Of a DNA stretch of 64,000 nt, positions 33,987-41,676 are shown piece after piece. The position numbers and the translations under genes are program-made. Positions within the stretch are counted from its first letter, which is position 1, and each line of letters opens with the position of its first letter. Location of the stretch: NCBI RefSeq assembly GCF_018408705.1, contig NZ_AP023420.1, forward strand, positions 2,480,001 to 2,544,000, written 5' to 3'. This DNA comes from Pusillibacter faecalis (GTDB lineage: Bacteria > Bacillota > Clostridia > Oscillospirales > Oscillospiraceae). The notes under the pieces are model-generated. The model did not search any database and was not told the DNA's origin. It was given only the letters and a program-made list of their open reading frames with translations.

Positions 33987-34702
33987 TCCTTGCCCTCACT
34001 TTCCGTTTCGTCCTCGTCCTCCCAAGGCGGGGTATCGTCATAATCGTCACCGTAGTCCTCCGCAGCGTCGGCGGCCTGCTGCTTTTTGGGGCGGTAGATC
34101 TTAAAATACCAGCCAGCCACGCCGCCGATGACCGCCACGGCCAGCACCAGCAGGATCGTCCCGCCGCTGTTCTTGGGCTGCTCCGGCTCGGGGTCAGGCT
34201 CCGGCTCTACCACAGGCACAGGTTCGGGAGCCTTGCCCTGGCACTCGCCAATATTCACGGCGCAGACGGTGCAATCTGTGTTGATAGCACCCACGGTGCA
34301 TTTGTCCGCGCAGGCACACTCCGGCAGCTCACCGCCCGCAGCCTGCATCGCCGCCAGCAGGTCGGCCTCGTCCACCATGTTCAAAAAGTAGGTCTGGTAC
34401 TGCTCGCCGTCCTCGTCGGTGGGCTTGTCATAGTCGATGACGATGTAAAAGGTGCTGCCGCCGCTGGTCTGCACCGTGATGAACTGCTTGTTGGTGGCCT
34501 TGTCGTAGAGCAGGTCACGGGTCACAAGGTTGCCGTCCTCGGTGAAGCCCTCGCCGGGGTCAACGGTTTCGGCGGGCAGCGCCTCCACCGGGGCAAGCCC
34601 GTCCCATTCCTCACCGCCCCCGGCGTAGGCCGTGACCGCCATGCCGCACATCAAAACAGCGGCGCAGAGCGCCGCTGTCAGCTTCTTCATCCACTTGTTC
34701 AT
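33983..34702 (-). CDS. DUF4366-family exported membrane-anchored protein
   Basis: 239 residues. Signal peptide (WMKKLTAALCAAVLMCGMAV, cleavage near AYAGG), an extracellular domain (residues 30-155) with a cluster of Cys (CACADKCTVGAINTDCTVC), a Pro/Glu stalk (PVPVVEPEPDPEPEQPK), a membrane helix (GGTILLVLAVAVIGGVAGW) and an acidic cytoplasmic tail. It is typical of ICE mating-channel operons and may act at the cell surface during mating. It overlaps the DUF4315 gene by 4 bases. Confidence 0.82.
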   Translation of the reverse strand: MNKWMKKLTAALCAAVLMCGMAVTAYAGGGEEWDGLAPVEALPAETVDPGEGFTEDGNLVTRDLLYDKATNKQFITVQTSGGSTFYIVIDYDKPTDEDGEQYQTYFLNMVDEADLLAAMQAAGGELPECACADKCTVGAINTDCTVCAVNIGECQGKAPEPVPVVEPEPDPEPEQPKNSGGTILLVLAVAVIGGVAGWYFKIYRPKKQQAADAAEDYGDDYDDTPPWEDEDETESEGKE

Positions 34703-34950
34703 TCGCTGTCCTCCTTATCCGCAGACTTCGGGACATTCTGTCCCAAAGTGCCGCCGCTCTTGATGGTCTGAAGCAGCACGGGCAGGTCGGTGAGCGAAAC
34801 GCTCATACCGCGCACGATCTCCACGATCTCGCTGTTCTCGGCCTCCAGCTTTTTCTGTTCCAGCTCCTTGAGCCGTGCCTGCTGCTCGTTGATTTTGGCC
34901 ATGACCTTTTCAATCTCGGCCTGAATTTTTGCACTTTTGGAGATAGCCAT
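34699..34950 (-). CDS. DUF4315-family coiled-coil protein
   Basis: 83 residues. Residues 5-42 are a coiled coil (IEKVMAKINEQQARLKELEQ), followed by IVRGMSVSLTDLPVLLQTI. The last codons (GGTLGQNVPKSADKEDSE) are encoded by dyad copy 7, so part of the C-terminus is dictated by that palindrome. The family is found beside NlpC/P60 transfer hydrolases in Clostridial ICEs. Confidence 0.8.
   Translation of the reverse strand: MAISKSAKIQAEIEKVMAKINEQQARLKELEQKKLEAENSEIVEIVRGMSVSLTDLPVLLQTIKSGGTLGQNVPKSADKEDSE
34726..34748. repeat. ICE dyad copy 7
   Basis: CTTCGGGAC-ATTCT-GTCCCAAAG, inside the last codons of the DUF4315 gene. Confidence 0.9.
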
Positions 34951-34962
34951 AAAAACCTCCTG

Positions 34963-36612
34963 TCAAAATAGTTTTCCGTAGGCGCAGAAATGGGACTGCC
35001 AGTAACTCGTGTTGAGGTTGGCATAGCTGATGGGGTCGCCACAATGAAGCATCCAGCCGTCGCCCACATAGATGCCCACATGGGAAATCCCCGGCGTGTC
35101 ATAAGTCCCCGTGAAGAACACCAAGTCGCCGGGTTTGGGGCTGCTTGTCCGTGCGGAGATGTTGTATAGCCCCTGCGCCCCCAGCCGCCCGAAGTCCCAG
35201 CCGCATTGGTTGTAGACATAGCTGACGAAGCCGGAGCAGTCAAAGGATGTGGACGGGCTGCTGCCGCCCCACACATAGGGATAGCCCACATACTTCTCCG
35301 CTTCTTTCAGAATGGCGGCAAAGGTTTCATCGGCAAGGTAGTCCTCCGGGATCTCATGTGCCGGGGGCTTGCTGGTGTATTTTCCAACATAGGGCGAGGA
35401 CGGGAACAGGTCGGGACGGTTGCCCAGCGTCGCCATGTATAAGGCATACCGGGACAGGGTTTCCTCGCCCATGAGGTAAACGGGCAGATGGGAGAGATTG
35501 AAGTTTTCCAGCGTCACGGTGCAGATGTAATAATCGTAATACACCCGGTAGGTGTCGCTGTGGGTGTTGCCGTCCTCGTCTGTCCAAGTGTCCGTTTCCA
35601 AGTAATACCGCCGTTCCACCACCACATCCTCGGTCAAAATGTACTGGCGGTCAAAGAGCATTTGGAGCGTCCCCCGCACCTCGTCCAGCGTCCACGCGCC
35701 CTCATGGAGCGCGCAGACGATGGACAGCAGCACATAGGGATCGTGTTCAATGGTGTCGAGGTCAAAATGGTATTCGTCGTAGTCGTGGGTGCGGGTGTAG
35801 GTGTCGAGGTAGCGTTGCAGCTCGTCCTCCAGAGCGCAGTAGGCGGCCTCCGCCCCCAGCAGGTCAGTGTCCTCGGCGGCATAGGTAGACGCGCCGATGG
35901 CTCCGGCCACGCCGTTGCCCACCGTCACCAGCGAGGACATACACGATTGCAGCACCACCAGCAGCAGAAACGCCGCCAGCAGCAGAAGCAGCCCGCCGGG
36001 GTGTTCCTTAATGTAGGCGGACACTTTTTCCGCCAGCTTGCCCGTAACGGACGCCGTACCCTCGGCAGCCTTGGCGGTCTGCTGGGCAGCCTCCCGCGCC
36101 TGCTTTGCGTACTGGCGCTTGATCTTCTGCTTTTGCAGATACCGGGACACCGCGCCGCCCTCCTGCATTTCCGGGTGTTCCTCCACGGTCTTGCGGTAGT
36201 AATAGTCCGCCGTGGCCTTGATATGCTTGCTCTCGGCACGCTCCACGGCTTTTGCCGGGTGTTCCCGGATGGCCTTGCGGAGCTTGCGCCTGCCGAAGCG
36301 GTACACGGACTCCGCCGCCAGCTCGGAACGGTGTGCGCCCTCCGTGCCGACATTTTCATGCTCGACCTCATAGAGCTTGCCATGCACAAAGCCGTGGACG
36401 CCGTGTCCGGCGGTGTGGGCAAGGCGCTTGACCGCCCCGGGCTTTTTCGGCGGCTTCTGCTTTGCCAGCTTCTCCCGGGCGGCGTCCAGCTTCTCGCCCC
36501 GGCGCTCCATCCGCAGCTTGGACGCCGCCGTTTGCTCCTGCCGGCTTTTCCACCGAAACTTGGACTTCGGGACATTTTGTCCCGAAGTGGGGTTACTCGT
36601 CTGTTCGCTCAT
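34963..36612 (-). CDS. NlpC/P60 conjugation cell-wall hydrolase
   Basis: 549 residues from the ATG at 36612, with GGAGG 9 bases upstream inside the virB4 end. A basic cytoplasmic region (residues 1-200), a membrane helix (GGLLLLLAAFLLLVVLQSC), an extracellular domain and a C-terminal NlpC/P60 peptidase with catalytic Cys in SFDCSGFVSYV and His in GISHVGIYVG. It would cut peptidoglycan to open a path for the mating channel. Dyad copy 8 is embedded near codons 9-16. It overlaps virB4 by 20 bases. Confidence 0.88.
   Translation of the reverse strand: MSEQTSNPTSGQNVPKSKFRWKSRQEQTAASKLRMERRGEKLDAAREKLAKQKPPKKPGAVKRLAHTAGHGVHGFVHGKLYEVEHENVGTEGAHRSELAAESVYRFGRRKLRKAIREHPAKAVERAESKHIKATADYYYRKTVEEHPEMQEGGAVSRYLQKQKIKRQYAKQAREAAQQTAKAAEGTASVTGKLAEKVSAYIKEHPGGLLLLLAAFLLLVVLQSCMSSLVTVGNGVAGAIGASTYAAEDTDLLGAEAAYCALEDELQRYLDTYTRTHDYDEYHFDLDTIEHDPYVLLSIVCALHEGAWTLDEVRGTLQMLFDRQYILTEDVVVERRYYLETDTWTDEDGNTHSDTYRVYYDYYICTVTLENFNLSHLPVYLMGEETLSRYALYMATLGNRPDLFPSSPYVGKYTSKPPAHEIPEDYLADETFAAILKEAEKYVGYPYVWGGSSPSTSFDCSGFVSYVYNQCGWDFGRLGAQGLYNISARTSSPKPGDLVFFTGTYDTPGISHVGIYVGDGWMLHCGDPISYANLNTSYWQSHFCAYGKLF
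36565..36587. repeat. ICE dyad copy 8
   Basis: CTTCGGGAC-ATTTT-GTCCCGAAG, fully paired arms, within the first codons of the NlpC/P60 gene. Confidence 0.9.
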
Positions 36613-38938
36613 GGGCAAGATCCTCCGGGCGGGTCGTCAGCAGGTCATAGATCTCTCCACGGGGGAAACGGTCTACAAACGGGATGGTGACATTTCCATA
36701 GAACAGCAGGCCCTCGCCGGAATTGGAGTGCGTGATGTAGGAGAGCTGATGCTCGGAAATGCCAAGCTGTTTTGCCAAGATCGCACGGTCGCTCTGCGCC
36801 TGCGACAGCAGCACCATGAAGTCCGTGTTGTCCAGAATGTTCTCGATCTCCCGGCTGGCCAGCAGGTCTTTCACATTCTGCGTCAGCGCCGAGGGGACGC
36901 AGCCCTTTTTGCGGAGCATCTTCCAGACGGTCACAAAGTAGCTGGCGGTCAGCGGATCGCGAAGCAGGATATGGAACTCGTCAAAGTAGCACCAAGTCGC
37001 CACGCCCTCGGTGTGGTTGGCGTTCACCGCCGCCGTGACAAATTCGTTGGTGGTGTGCATGGCGATCTTGCGGAGGTTTTCACCCAAGCCCTTTAGGACG
37101 ATGCAGACCACACGGGAATTGAGATCAACATTTGTGGGATGGTTGAAAAGGTTAAGGGAGCCGGTGCAGTAAAGCTCAAGCGCCGTCGCCACCCGCCGTG
37201 CCTCCGGCTCGGGTTGGCGCAGCAGCTCCTCATACAGATCTTGCAGCAGCGGCGTTTTCGCTGGTTCCAGTCCCAGCGCCATCTCCCGGTACACCAGCCG
37301 CACACAGCGGTCAATGACGGTTTTCTCGATGGGCTGCAAGCCCTCCTTGCCGCCCACGATCAGCTCGCACAGGGACAGCAAAAAATCCGCCTTCATGGAA
37401 AGCGGACTGTCCTCGTCATTGATATTCATTTGCAAATCCATAGGCGAAATATGGTGGGGACTGTCCGGGGCGATCTCAATGACCTGTCCGCCCAGCCGCC
37501 GCACCAGCGGGGCATATTCGCCCATCGGGTCAACCACAATGATCCTGTCCTTGGTGGTAAGGAACACATTGATCAGCTCCCGCTTGGCGGCAAAGCTCTT
37601 GCCGCTGCCCGTAGAGCCGAGGTACATTCCGTTTGCGGATTTGAGCTTTTTGCGGTCAGCCATGATGACATTGTTGGAAAGGGCGTTCATGCCGTAGTAA
37701 AGCGCCTGTCCATCCATGCGAAGCTCCCGGGTCATAAAGGGAATGAAAATGGCCGTGGAGCTGGTGGTCATGCCCCGCTGGATCTCAATGCCGTTGTAAC
37801 CGAGAGCCAGCGAGGACACAAAGCCCTGTTCCTGCTGCCAGTCCAGACGGCGCAGGGCGCAGTTGTATTTCTGGGCGATACCGCTCACCGTGAACACATC
37901 GTTTTCAAGCCGCTGCCGGGTGGGAGCGAGGTTCACCACCGTAAAGGTCAGCAGGAACATTCGCTCGTTGCGGCTTTGCAGGTCGGAGAGCAGCTCGGCG
38001 GCGTCCTTGGAAAAGGTAATGAGGTCAGGCGGCAAAATCTCCATGTCGTACCCGGCACGGACGGCCTTTTTCTGCTCCTCCGCCTTCATACGGCCTATGT
38101 CGGAGATCTTTCCCTTGATCGTCTTAATGGCCTTGAGCTGGTCTACTGTCTGAATGTGCATGGTGACGGTCAGCTCGGCGTCCAGCTCCAAAATCTCCGC
38201 CAGCAGCTTATCCGAAAGCTCCGACGCCATGATCTGCAAATAGGACGCTGCGCCCCACATCTGGCCGACACGGAAAGTCCGGCTCTGCCGGAAGTCGAAG
38301 CTGTCCGGGGCAATGTAGTCCTTTGTCCCCATGCCCGCCTTGGGAATGTCTTTCCACGCAAAGCGGAACGGCTCACGCCCGCCGGGGTGCATCTGCCCAT
38401 GCAGCACCGCCAGCCGATCCCGGCCATCCAGCGGGCGGGACTGGACGCCCAGCCGCTTTAGGTTGCCCATGACATCGGCCTCCACGCGCCCCAACCGGGG
38501 ACGCGCCTCTGCCACGCCCTCGGCGGGCAGGCCAAAGGTAATGTACTTGTACCGCTCAATACCGTTGTTGCTCTTGGCGATCTGGCCTTTGAGCATTTCC
38601 ACATATTCGCCCCGGATGCTGTTGAAGTCATCCTCCTGCGCCGGGATATTCACCTTGTAGCGGTTGGCATTGCGGCTGCGGCGGTTGACAAAGGAAAGCT
38701 GGAACGGCAGAGAACTGTCAAAATAATTCAGGCACGCGCTCCACCCGCTGATAATGGCAGTCTGATCCTCCGTGGACGCCACGGCATAATTGATGTCCTC
38801 ATATTCCAGCGTCTTTGTGTAAAGCCCGCCGGGGAGCTGGCAGATCCCGTCCGGGTGCATGGCGATATAAGGAATGGTCTGCTGGGCGGACAGCACCCGA
38901 TGTTTACTTGTGTTTCTCTGCTTTTTTGCTTTGCTCAA
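36593..38938 (-). CDS. VirB4-type conjugation ATPase
   Basis: 781 residues from a TTG at 38938, where GGAGG is about 7 bases upstream; the longer frame to 38959 lies upstream of that site. The N-terminal CagE/VirB4 domain spans residues 40-430. The ATPase core has Walker A GSTGSGKSFAAKREL and Walker B VATWCYFDEFHILL, with SALTQNVKDLLASREI downstream. It is the motor of the type IV secretion system at the inner face of the membrane. It overlaps prgI by 35 bases and the NlpC/P60 gene by 20. Confidence 0.92.
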   Translation of the reverse strand: MSKAKKQRNTSKHRVLSAQQTIPYIAMHPDGICQLPGGLYTKTLEYEDINYAVASTEDQTAIISGWSACLNYFDSSLPFQLSFVNRRSRNANRYKVNIPAQEDDFNSIRGEYVEMLKGQIAKSNNGIERYKYITFGLPAEGVAEARPRLGRVEADVMGNLKRLGVQSRPLDGRDRLAVLHGQMHPGGREPFRFAWKDIPKAGMGTKDYIAPDSFDFRQSRTFRVGQMWGAASYLQIMASELSDKLLAEILELDAELTVTMHIQTVDQLKAIKTIKGKISDIGRMKAEEQKKAVRAGYDMEILPPDLITFSKDAAELLSDLQSRNERMFLLTFTVVNLAPTRQRLENDVFTVSGIAQKYNCALRRLDWQQEQGFVSSLALGYNGIEIQRGMTTSSTAIFIPFMTRELRMDGQALYYGMNALSNNVIMADRKKLKSANGMYLGSTGSGKSFAAKRELINVFLTTKDRIIVVDPMGEYAPLVRRLGGQVIEIAPDSPHHISPMDLQMNINDEDSPLSMKADFLLSLCELIVGGKEGLQPIEKTVIDRCVRLVYREMALGLEPAKTPLLQDLYEELLRQPEPEARRVATALELYCTGSLNLFNHPTNVDLNSRVVCIVLKGLGENLRKIAMHTTNEFVTAAVNANHTEGVATWCYFDEFHILLRDPLTASYFVTVWKMLRKKGCVPSALTQNVKDLLASREIENILDNTDFMVLLSQAQSDRAILAKQLGISEHQLSYITHSNSGEGLLFYGNVTIPFVDRFPRGEIYDLLTTRPEDLAHERTDE

Positions 38939-39272
38939 TAGGCTCCTCCTTCCGTGCAAATGGGGCGTAGATATTTTCTGTCCGATACGGGCGGATGCCG
39001 GGGCGGGTAAACTTGACCCGGATGATGTTGCGGATCACCTTTTCAAAGGGCAGGCCGTCCTTTTCATACATCGCCAGCAGAAACGCCGGGAGCATGATCG
39101 CCAGCATAGCGAACAGCGCCCCGGTGTTGCCGATGGCCTGCCGGATCAAAAGATAGGTGGGAACACCGATAGCAGCTCCGATGCCGAAACAAACAAGCTG
39201 CCGTTTGGTGAGGTTAAACGCGATCTTTGTCTTGATTTTGGAAAGGTCATTTGGGACATTCACATAGGGCAT
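38904..39272 (-). CDS. PrgI-family (VirB3-like) membrane protein
   Basis: 122 residues from the ATG at 39272, with GGAGG 9 bases upstream. PYVNVPNDLSKIKTKIAFNL is the PrgI signature, followed by two membrane helices (LVCFGIGAAIGVPTYLLI and GALFAMLAIMLPAFLLAM) and a basic C-terminus. The family is the VirB3 counterpart of Gram-positive type IV systems and usually works with VirB4, whose gene overlaps it. It shares one base with the MT-A70 methyltransferase stop. Confidence 0.88.
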   Translation of the reverse strand: MPYVNVPNDLSKIKTKIAFNLTKRQLVCFGIGAAIGVPTYLLIRQAIGNTGALFAMLAIMLPAFLLAMYEKDGLPFEKVIRNIIRVKFTRPGIRPYRTENIYAPFARKEEPIEQSKKAEKHK

Positions 39273-39841
39273 TATTTGTTCACCTCCAGTTTGGGACAAC
39301 TTGTCCCAAAGTCCGGGATCGTCGGCTCTACCTCGTTGCCCCACACATCCCAGCCGGGAGTGGCCTGCCGTGCGAACAGTTCCACACGGGGCAGCTCGCC
39401 CATAAGGGCAACGATCTTGTCCCGCGTTTCATCTGGCTTTTTGCTGTGGGCCTCGATGGGCGAAATGATAAACTGGTGAATGTCGGCAGCCTGCCGTTTG
39501 GGGTGGCCCTTGGTCGCCAGCAGGCAGATCTCGGCGTTTGCCCGCGTCCAGAAACCCAGCCCATAAAACCAACTGTCCGCCTTGCGGTTTTTCTTCAGCC
39601 AGACGAACGCAACGGATTTATAGGTGAAGCCCCACGCACGGATAAGCCGCAGGGCCTCCGGGAGCTGGGGAAAGGTCGTCCACATGAAAAGGGCGCTGTC
39701 CTTGGCCGCAAGCTCGGCCACAGGCAGCGCACACAATTCATCAATGCTCATGGTGGGGTAGTGATTTTCCGCCGCGCCCTGCACTTTCTTAGCCGAGTAG
39801 CGCCACGGCGGGTCGGCGTAAATGATGGGGTATTTTTCGAT
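39272..39841 (-). CDS. MT-A70-type DNA adenine methyltransferase
   Basis: About 190 residues. The upstream in-frame sequence EKYPIIYADPPWRYSAKK supplies the catalytic DPPW motif, so the GTG at 39784 cannot be the true start. With AAGGAG correctly spaced, the likely initiation codon is ATC at 39841 (reading IEKYP), a non-canonical start; the end of the upstream methyltransferase gene overlaps this region, so coupling may help. The rest (SALFMWTTFPQLPEALRL, ELFARQATPGWDVWGNEV) fits the family. It may modify ICE DNA to avoid restriction. Dyad copy 9 is in its last codons. Confidence 0.8.
   Translation of the reverse strand: MEKYPIIYADPPWRYSAKKVQGAAENHYPTMSIDELCALPVAELAAKDSALFMWTTFPQLPEALRLIRAWGFTYKSVAFVWLKKNRKADSWFYGLGFWTRANAEICLLATKGHPKRQAADIHQFIISPIEAHSKKPDETRDKIVALMGELPRVELFARQATPGWDVWGNEVEPTIPDFGTSCPKLEVNK
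39289..39311. repeat. ICE dyad copy 9
   Basis: GTTTGGGAC-AACTT-GTCCCAAAG, the most diverged arm, in the last codons of the MT-A70 gene just before prgI. Confidence 0.85.
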
Positions 39842-39843
39842 AG

Positions 39844-40620
39844 CTATTCTCCTTTCCCGCCCCCGGCCATAGCCAGCCGCGCCTGCTCGATGCGCTGGGT
39901 GGCGATGGTGTAGATGGAGGGGGCATTTTCAAAGCAGATGAAGCGGCGGCTTGTGTTCATGGCGGCAACGGCAGTCGTGCCGCTGCCCGCGCAGATGTCC
40001 GCCACCACCTCTCCTTCGTCGGTATAGGTTTTGATGAAATACTCGCACAGCTCCACGGGCTTTTGCGTGGGATGGATGCCGCCCGTCACCGTCGGCACAA
40101 ACAGCACATTCCCCGGATACCGCCGTCCGTCGCTGGACTCTGAGCCTGTCCGTTCAAACTTGCCGTAGTTTGTACTGCACCCGCTACGGGGATTGGTCTT
40201 GCGGTACGGCTCCCCATAGGTGAATTGCGGATGGTACACCGGGGACTTCTGATAGAACACCAGAACGTTCTCGGACTTTTTCAGCGGCGCACGGTTGGCA
40301 TTGAGAAAGCCTGTTGCCCGGGACTTGTACCACACCCACTCATAGCGGAGCATGGCGAGGTTGGATGCGCCCAGCACCTTATCAAAGGGGCATTGAGCGA
40401 AAAACAGGATGGCTCCGTTGGGTTTTACCGCCCAGCGCACCGCCTCCCACAGCTCCGGGAGCGGCAGCGGCACATCCCAAAAGTTCCGGGTCGTGCCGTA
40501 GGGCGGATCGGTCAAGAGCATATCCACGCTATGTTTTGGCAGAGAGCGCAAGCCCTTGATCCCGTCCATGAGGTGCAGCGCATCCAGCTTTGGGACATTT
40601 TGTCCCAAGGTCATATTCAT
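39844..40620 (-). CDS. Site-specific DNA methyltransferase (N6-adenine/N4-cytosine type)
   Basis: 258 residues. DMLLTDPPYGTTRNFW carries the catalytic DPPY and VVADICAGSGTTAVAAM the S-adenosylmethionine-binding FxGxG-like motif, in the beta-class order. HPTQKPVELCEYFI is the usual C-terminal conserved segment. No partner restriction gene is present, so it is probably an orphan methyltransferase protecting the ICE in new hosts. Its first codons (LGQNVPKL) are encoded by dyad copy 10. Confidence 0.88.
   Translation of the reverse strand: MNMTLGQNVPKLDALHLMDGIKGLRSLPKHSVDMLLTDPPYGTTRNFWDVPLPLPELWEAVRWAVKPNGAILFFAQCPFDKVLGASNLAMLRYEWVWYKSRATGFLNANRAPLKKSENVLVFYQKSPVYHPQFTYGEPYRKTNPRSGCSTNYGKFERTGSESSDGRRYPGNVLFVPTVTGGIHPTQKPVELCEYFIKTYTDEGEVVADICAGSGTTAVAAMNTSRRFICFENAPSIYTIATQRIEQARLAMAGGGKGE
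40588..40610. repeat. ICE dyad copy 10
   Basis: CTTTGGGAC-ATTTT-GTCCCAAGG, in the first codons of the methyltransferase gene. Confidence 0.9.
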
Positions 40621-40627
40621 CCCTCCT

Positions 40628-41494
40628 TTAATGTGCGCTGAACACGCTGCGAGCGATGGAGCCAGTCTTGAACAGGCAGAAGCAGAGCAACACGGAATAG
40701 CCCATGCAGCCCCATATCGCGCCGATGGGGTCGCCGCCCGTGGCGATGCCCTGTATCAGCACCGCATAAATGGCAACACAGACGAGGATCAATAGCCCTT
40801 GAAAGCCCACGGCGAACAGGGACTTCAAATAGTTCTGCCCGGTATTGCCCAGCTCCCGGTTAGAGAGCGTAGCAACGGGGATGGGGGCTAAGCTGGTCAG
40901 CAGGTATATCTCGATCATGCGGCCATAGACGATCACGAAGATCACGATATTGATCGCCCACATGGTCACATGAATGAGCAGGGATTGCAGCCACAGCCCC
41001 AGCAGAGAGCCAAGCCCCAGCGTTTCCAGCGTGGCCTCCAAGTCGGCAAGCATGGCCTCCGAAATATCCGTTGAGCCCTGCACGATCCCGGCTGCCCGAG
41101 CGATGACGCTTTGGGACACATCGAACACGGCCATAACGATATTGAAAGTGTTGGACAAAATCAAAATGGCGCAGGCCGTTTTGAATATCCACTTGAAGAA
41201 GATCCAGTAGTCCAGATCATGCAGGTTGTTCTTCTCGATAATGAGCTGGATCAGCTCATAGGTGGCAACAAAGGTGAGGATCAGACCGGCAATCGGCAGT
41301 ATCACCGTTTCAGAAAGCTGCCGGATCAGGGAGAACACCCCGGCGTTCCATGCCGCCGGGGTGGTTCCCACTTGCACCGCAATCTCTCCGACACGGGAAT
41401 TGACCGTATCAAAAAGCCCCGTGAGGTTGCCCATGATCCCCTCGATCAGCAGCTCTTTTAGCCAGTCTGTCAGCCAGTCGGTGAGAAATCCCAT
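40628..41494 (-). CDS. VirB6/TrbL-like conjugation membrane protein
   Basis: 288 residues with about six membrane helices, among them VILPIAGLILTFVATYELIQ, TACAILILSNTFNIVMAVF and GLLILVCVAIYAVLIQGIA. An extracellular N-terminal loop contains NSRVGEIAVQVGTTPAAWN. The pattern and position between Maff2 and PrgI match the VirB6-like channel protein of Tn1549-type ICEs. Its ATG is 11 bases after the stop of the maff2 fragment, so in the uninterrupted ICE the two were adjacent and co-transcribed. Confidence 0.85.
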   Translation of the reverse strand: MGFLTDWLTDWLKELLIEGIMGNLTGLFDTVNSRVGEIAVQVGTTPAAWNAGVFSLIRQLSETVILPIAGLILTFVATYELIQLIIEKNNLHDLDYWIFFKWIFKTACAILILSNTFNIVMAVFDVSQSVIARAAGIVQGSTDISEAMLADLEATLETLGLGSLLGLWLQSLLIHVTMWAINIVIFVIVYGRMIEIYLLTSLAPIPVATLSNRELGNTGQNYLKSLFAVGFQGLLILVCVAIYAVLIQGIATGGDPIGAIWGCMGYSVLLCFCLFKTGSIARSVFSAH

Positions 41495-41505
41495 GTCCTA
41501 CGCCC

Positions 41506-41580
41506 TTAAAACAGGGTAGACAGCAGAGGGATCAGGGTCGTACCAAGCACGATGATGCCGCCGCCCGCCATGAGCTGTTT
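41506..41580 (-). pseudogene. maff2: maff2, 3' fragment split off by IME1
   Basis: The codons KQLMAGGGIIVLGTTLIPLL, then STLF and a stop at 41506, are the C-terminus of the small Maff2 membrane protein. The N-terminal 48-50 residues are 10.4 kb away at 51,978-52,136. Joining them at the shared KQ(L/F)MA codons gives the normal roughly 70-residue Maff2. The in-frame TTG at 41589 could yield only a short orphan peptide. Confidence 0.9.
41567..41580. repeat. IME1 attachment core, left copy
   Basis: GCCATGAGCTGTTT, 12 of 14 identical to the right copy at 51985-51998 in direct orientation. It encodes the KQLMA codons of maff2. Confidence 0.85.
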
Positions 41581-41676
41581 TATCCCCAATTAGGTGTAAA
41601 ACTCTGCTCGATGGCGGGCGGCGGCGTACAAAAAATCTATATGGTGTTTTTAAGAGAACCGTCCCGGCGGGACAGG

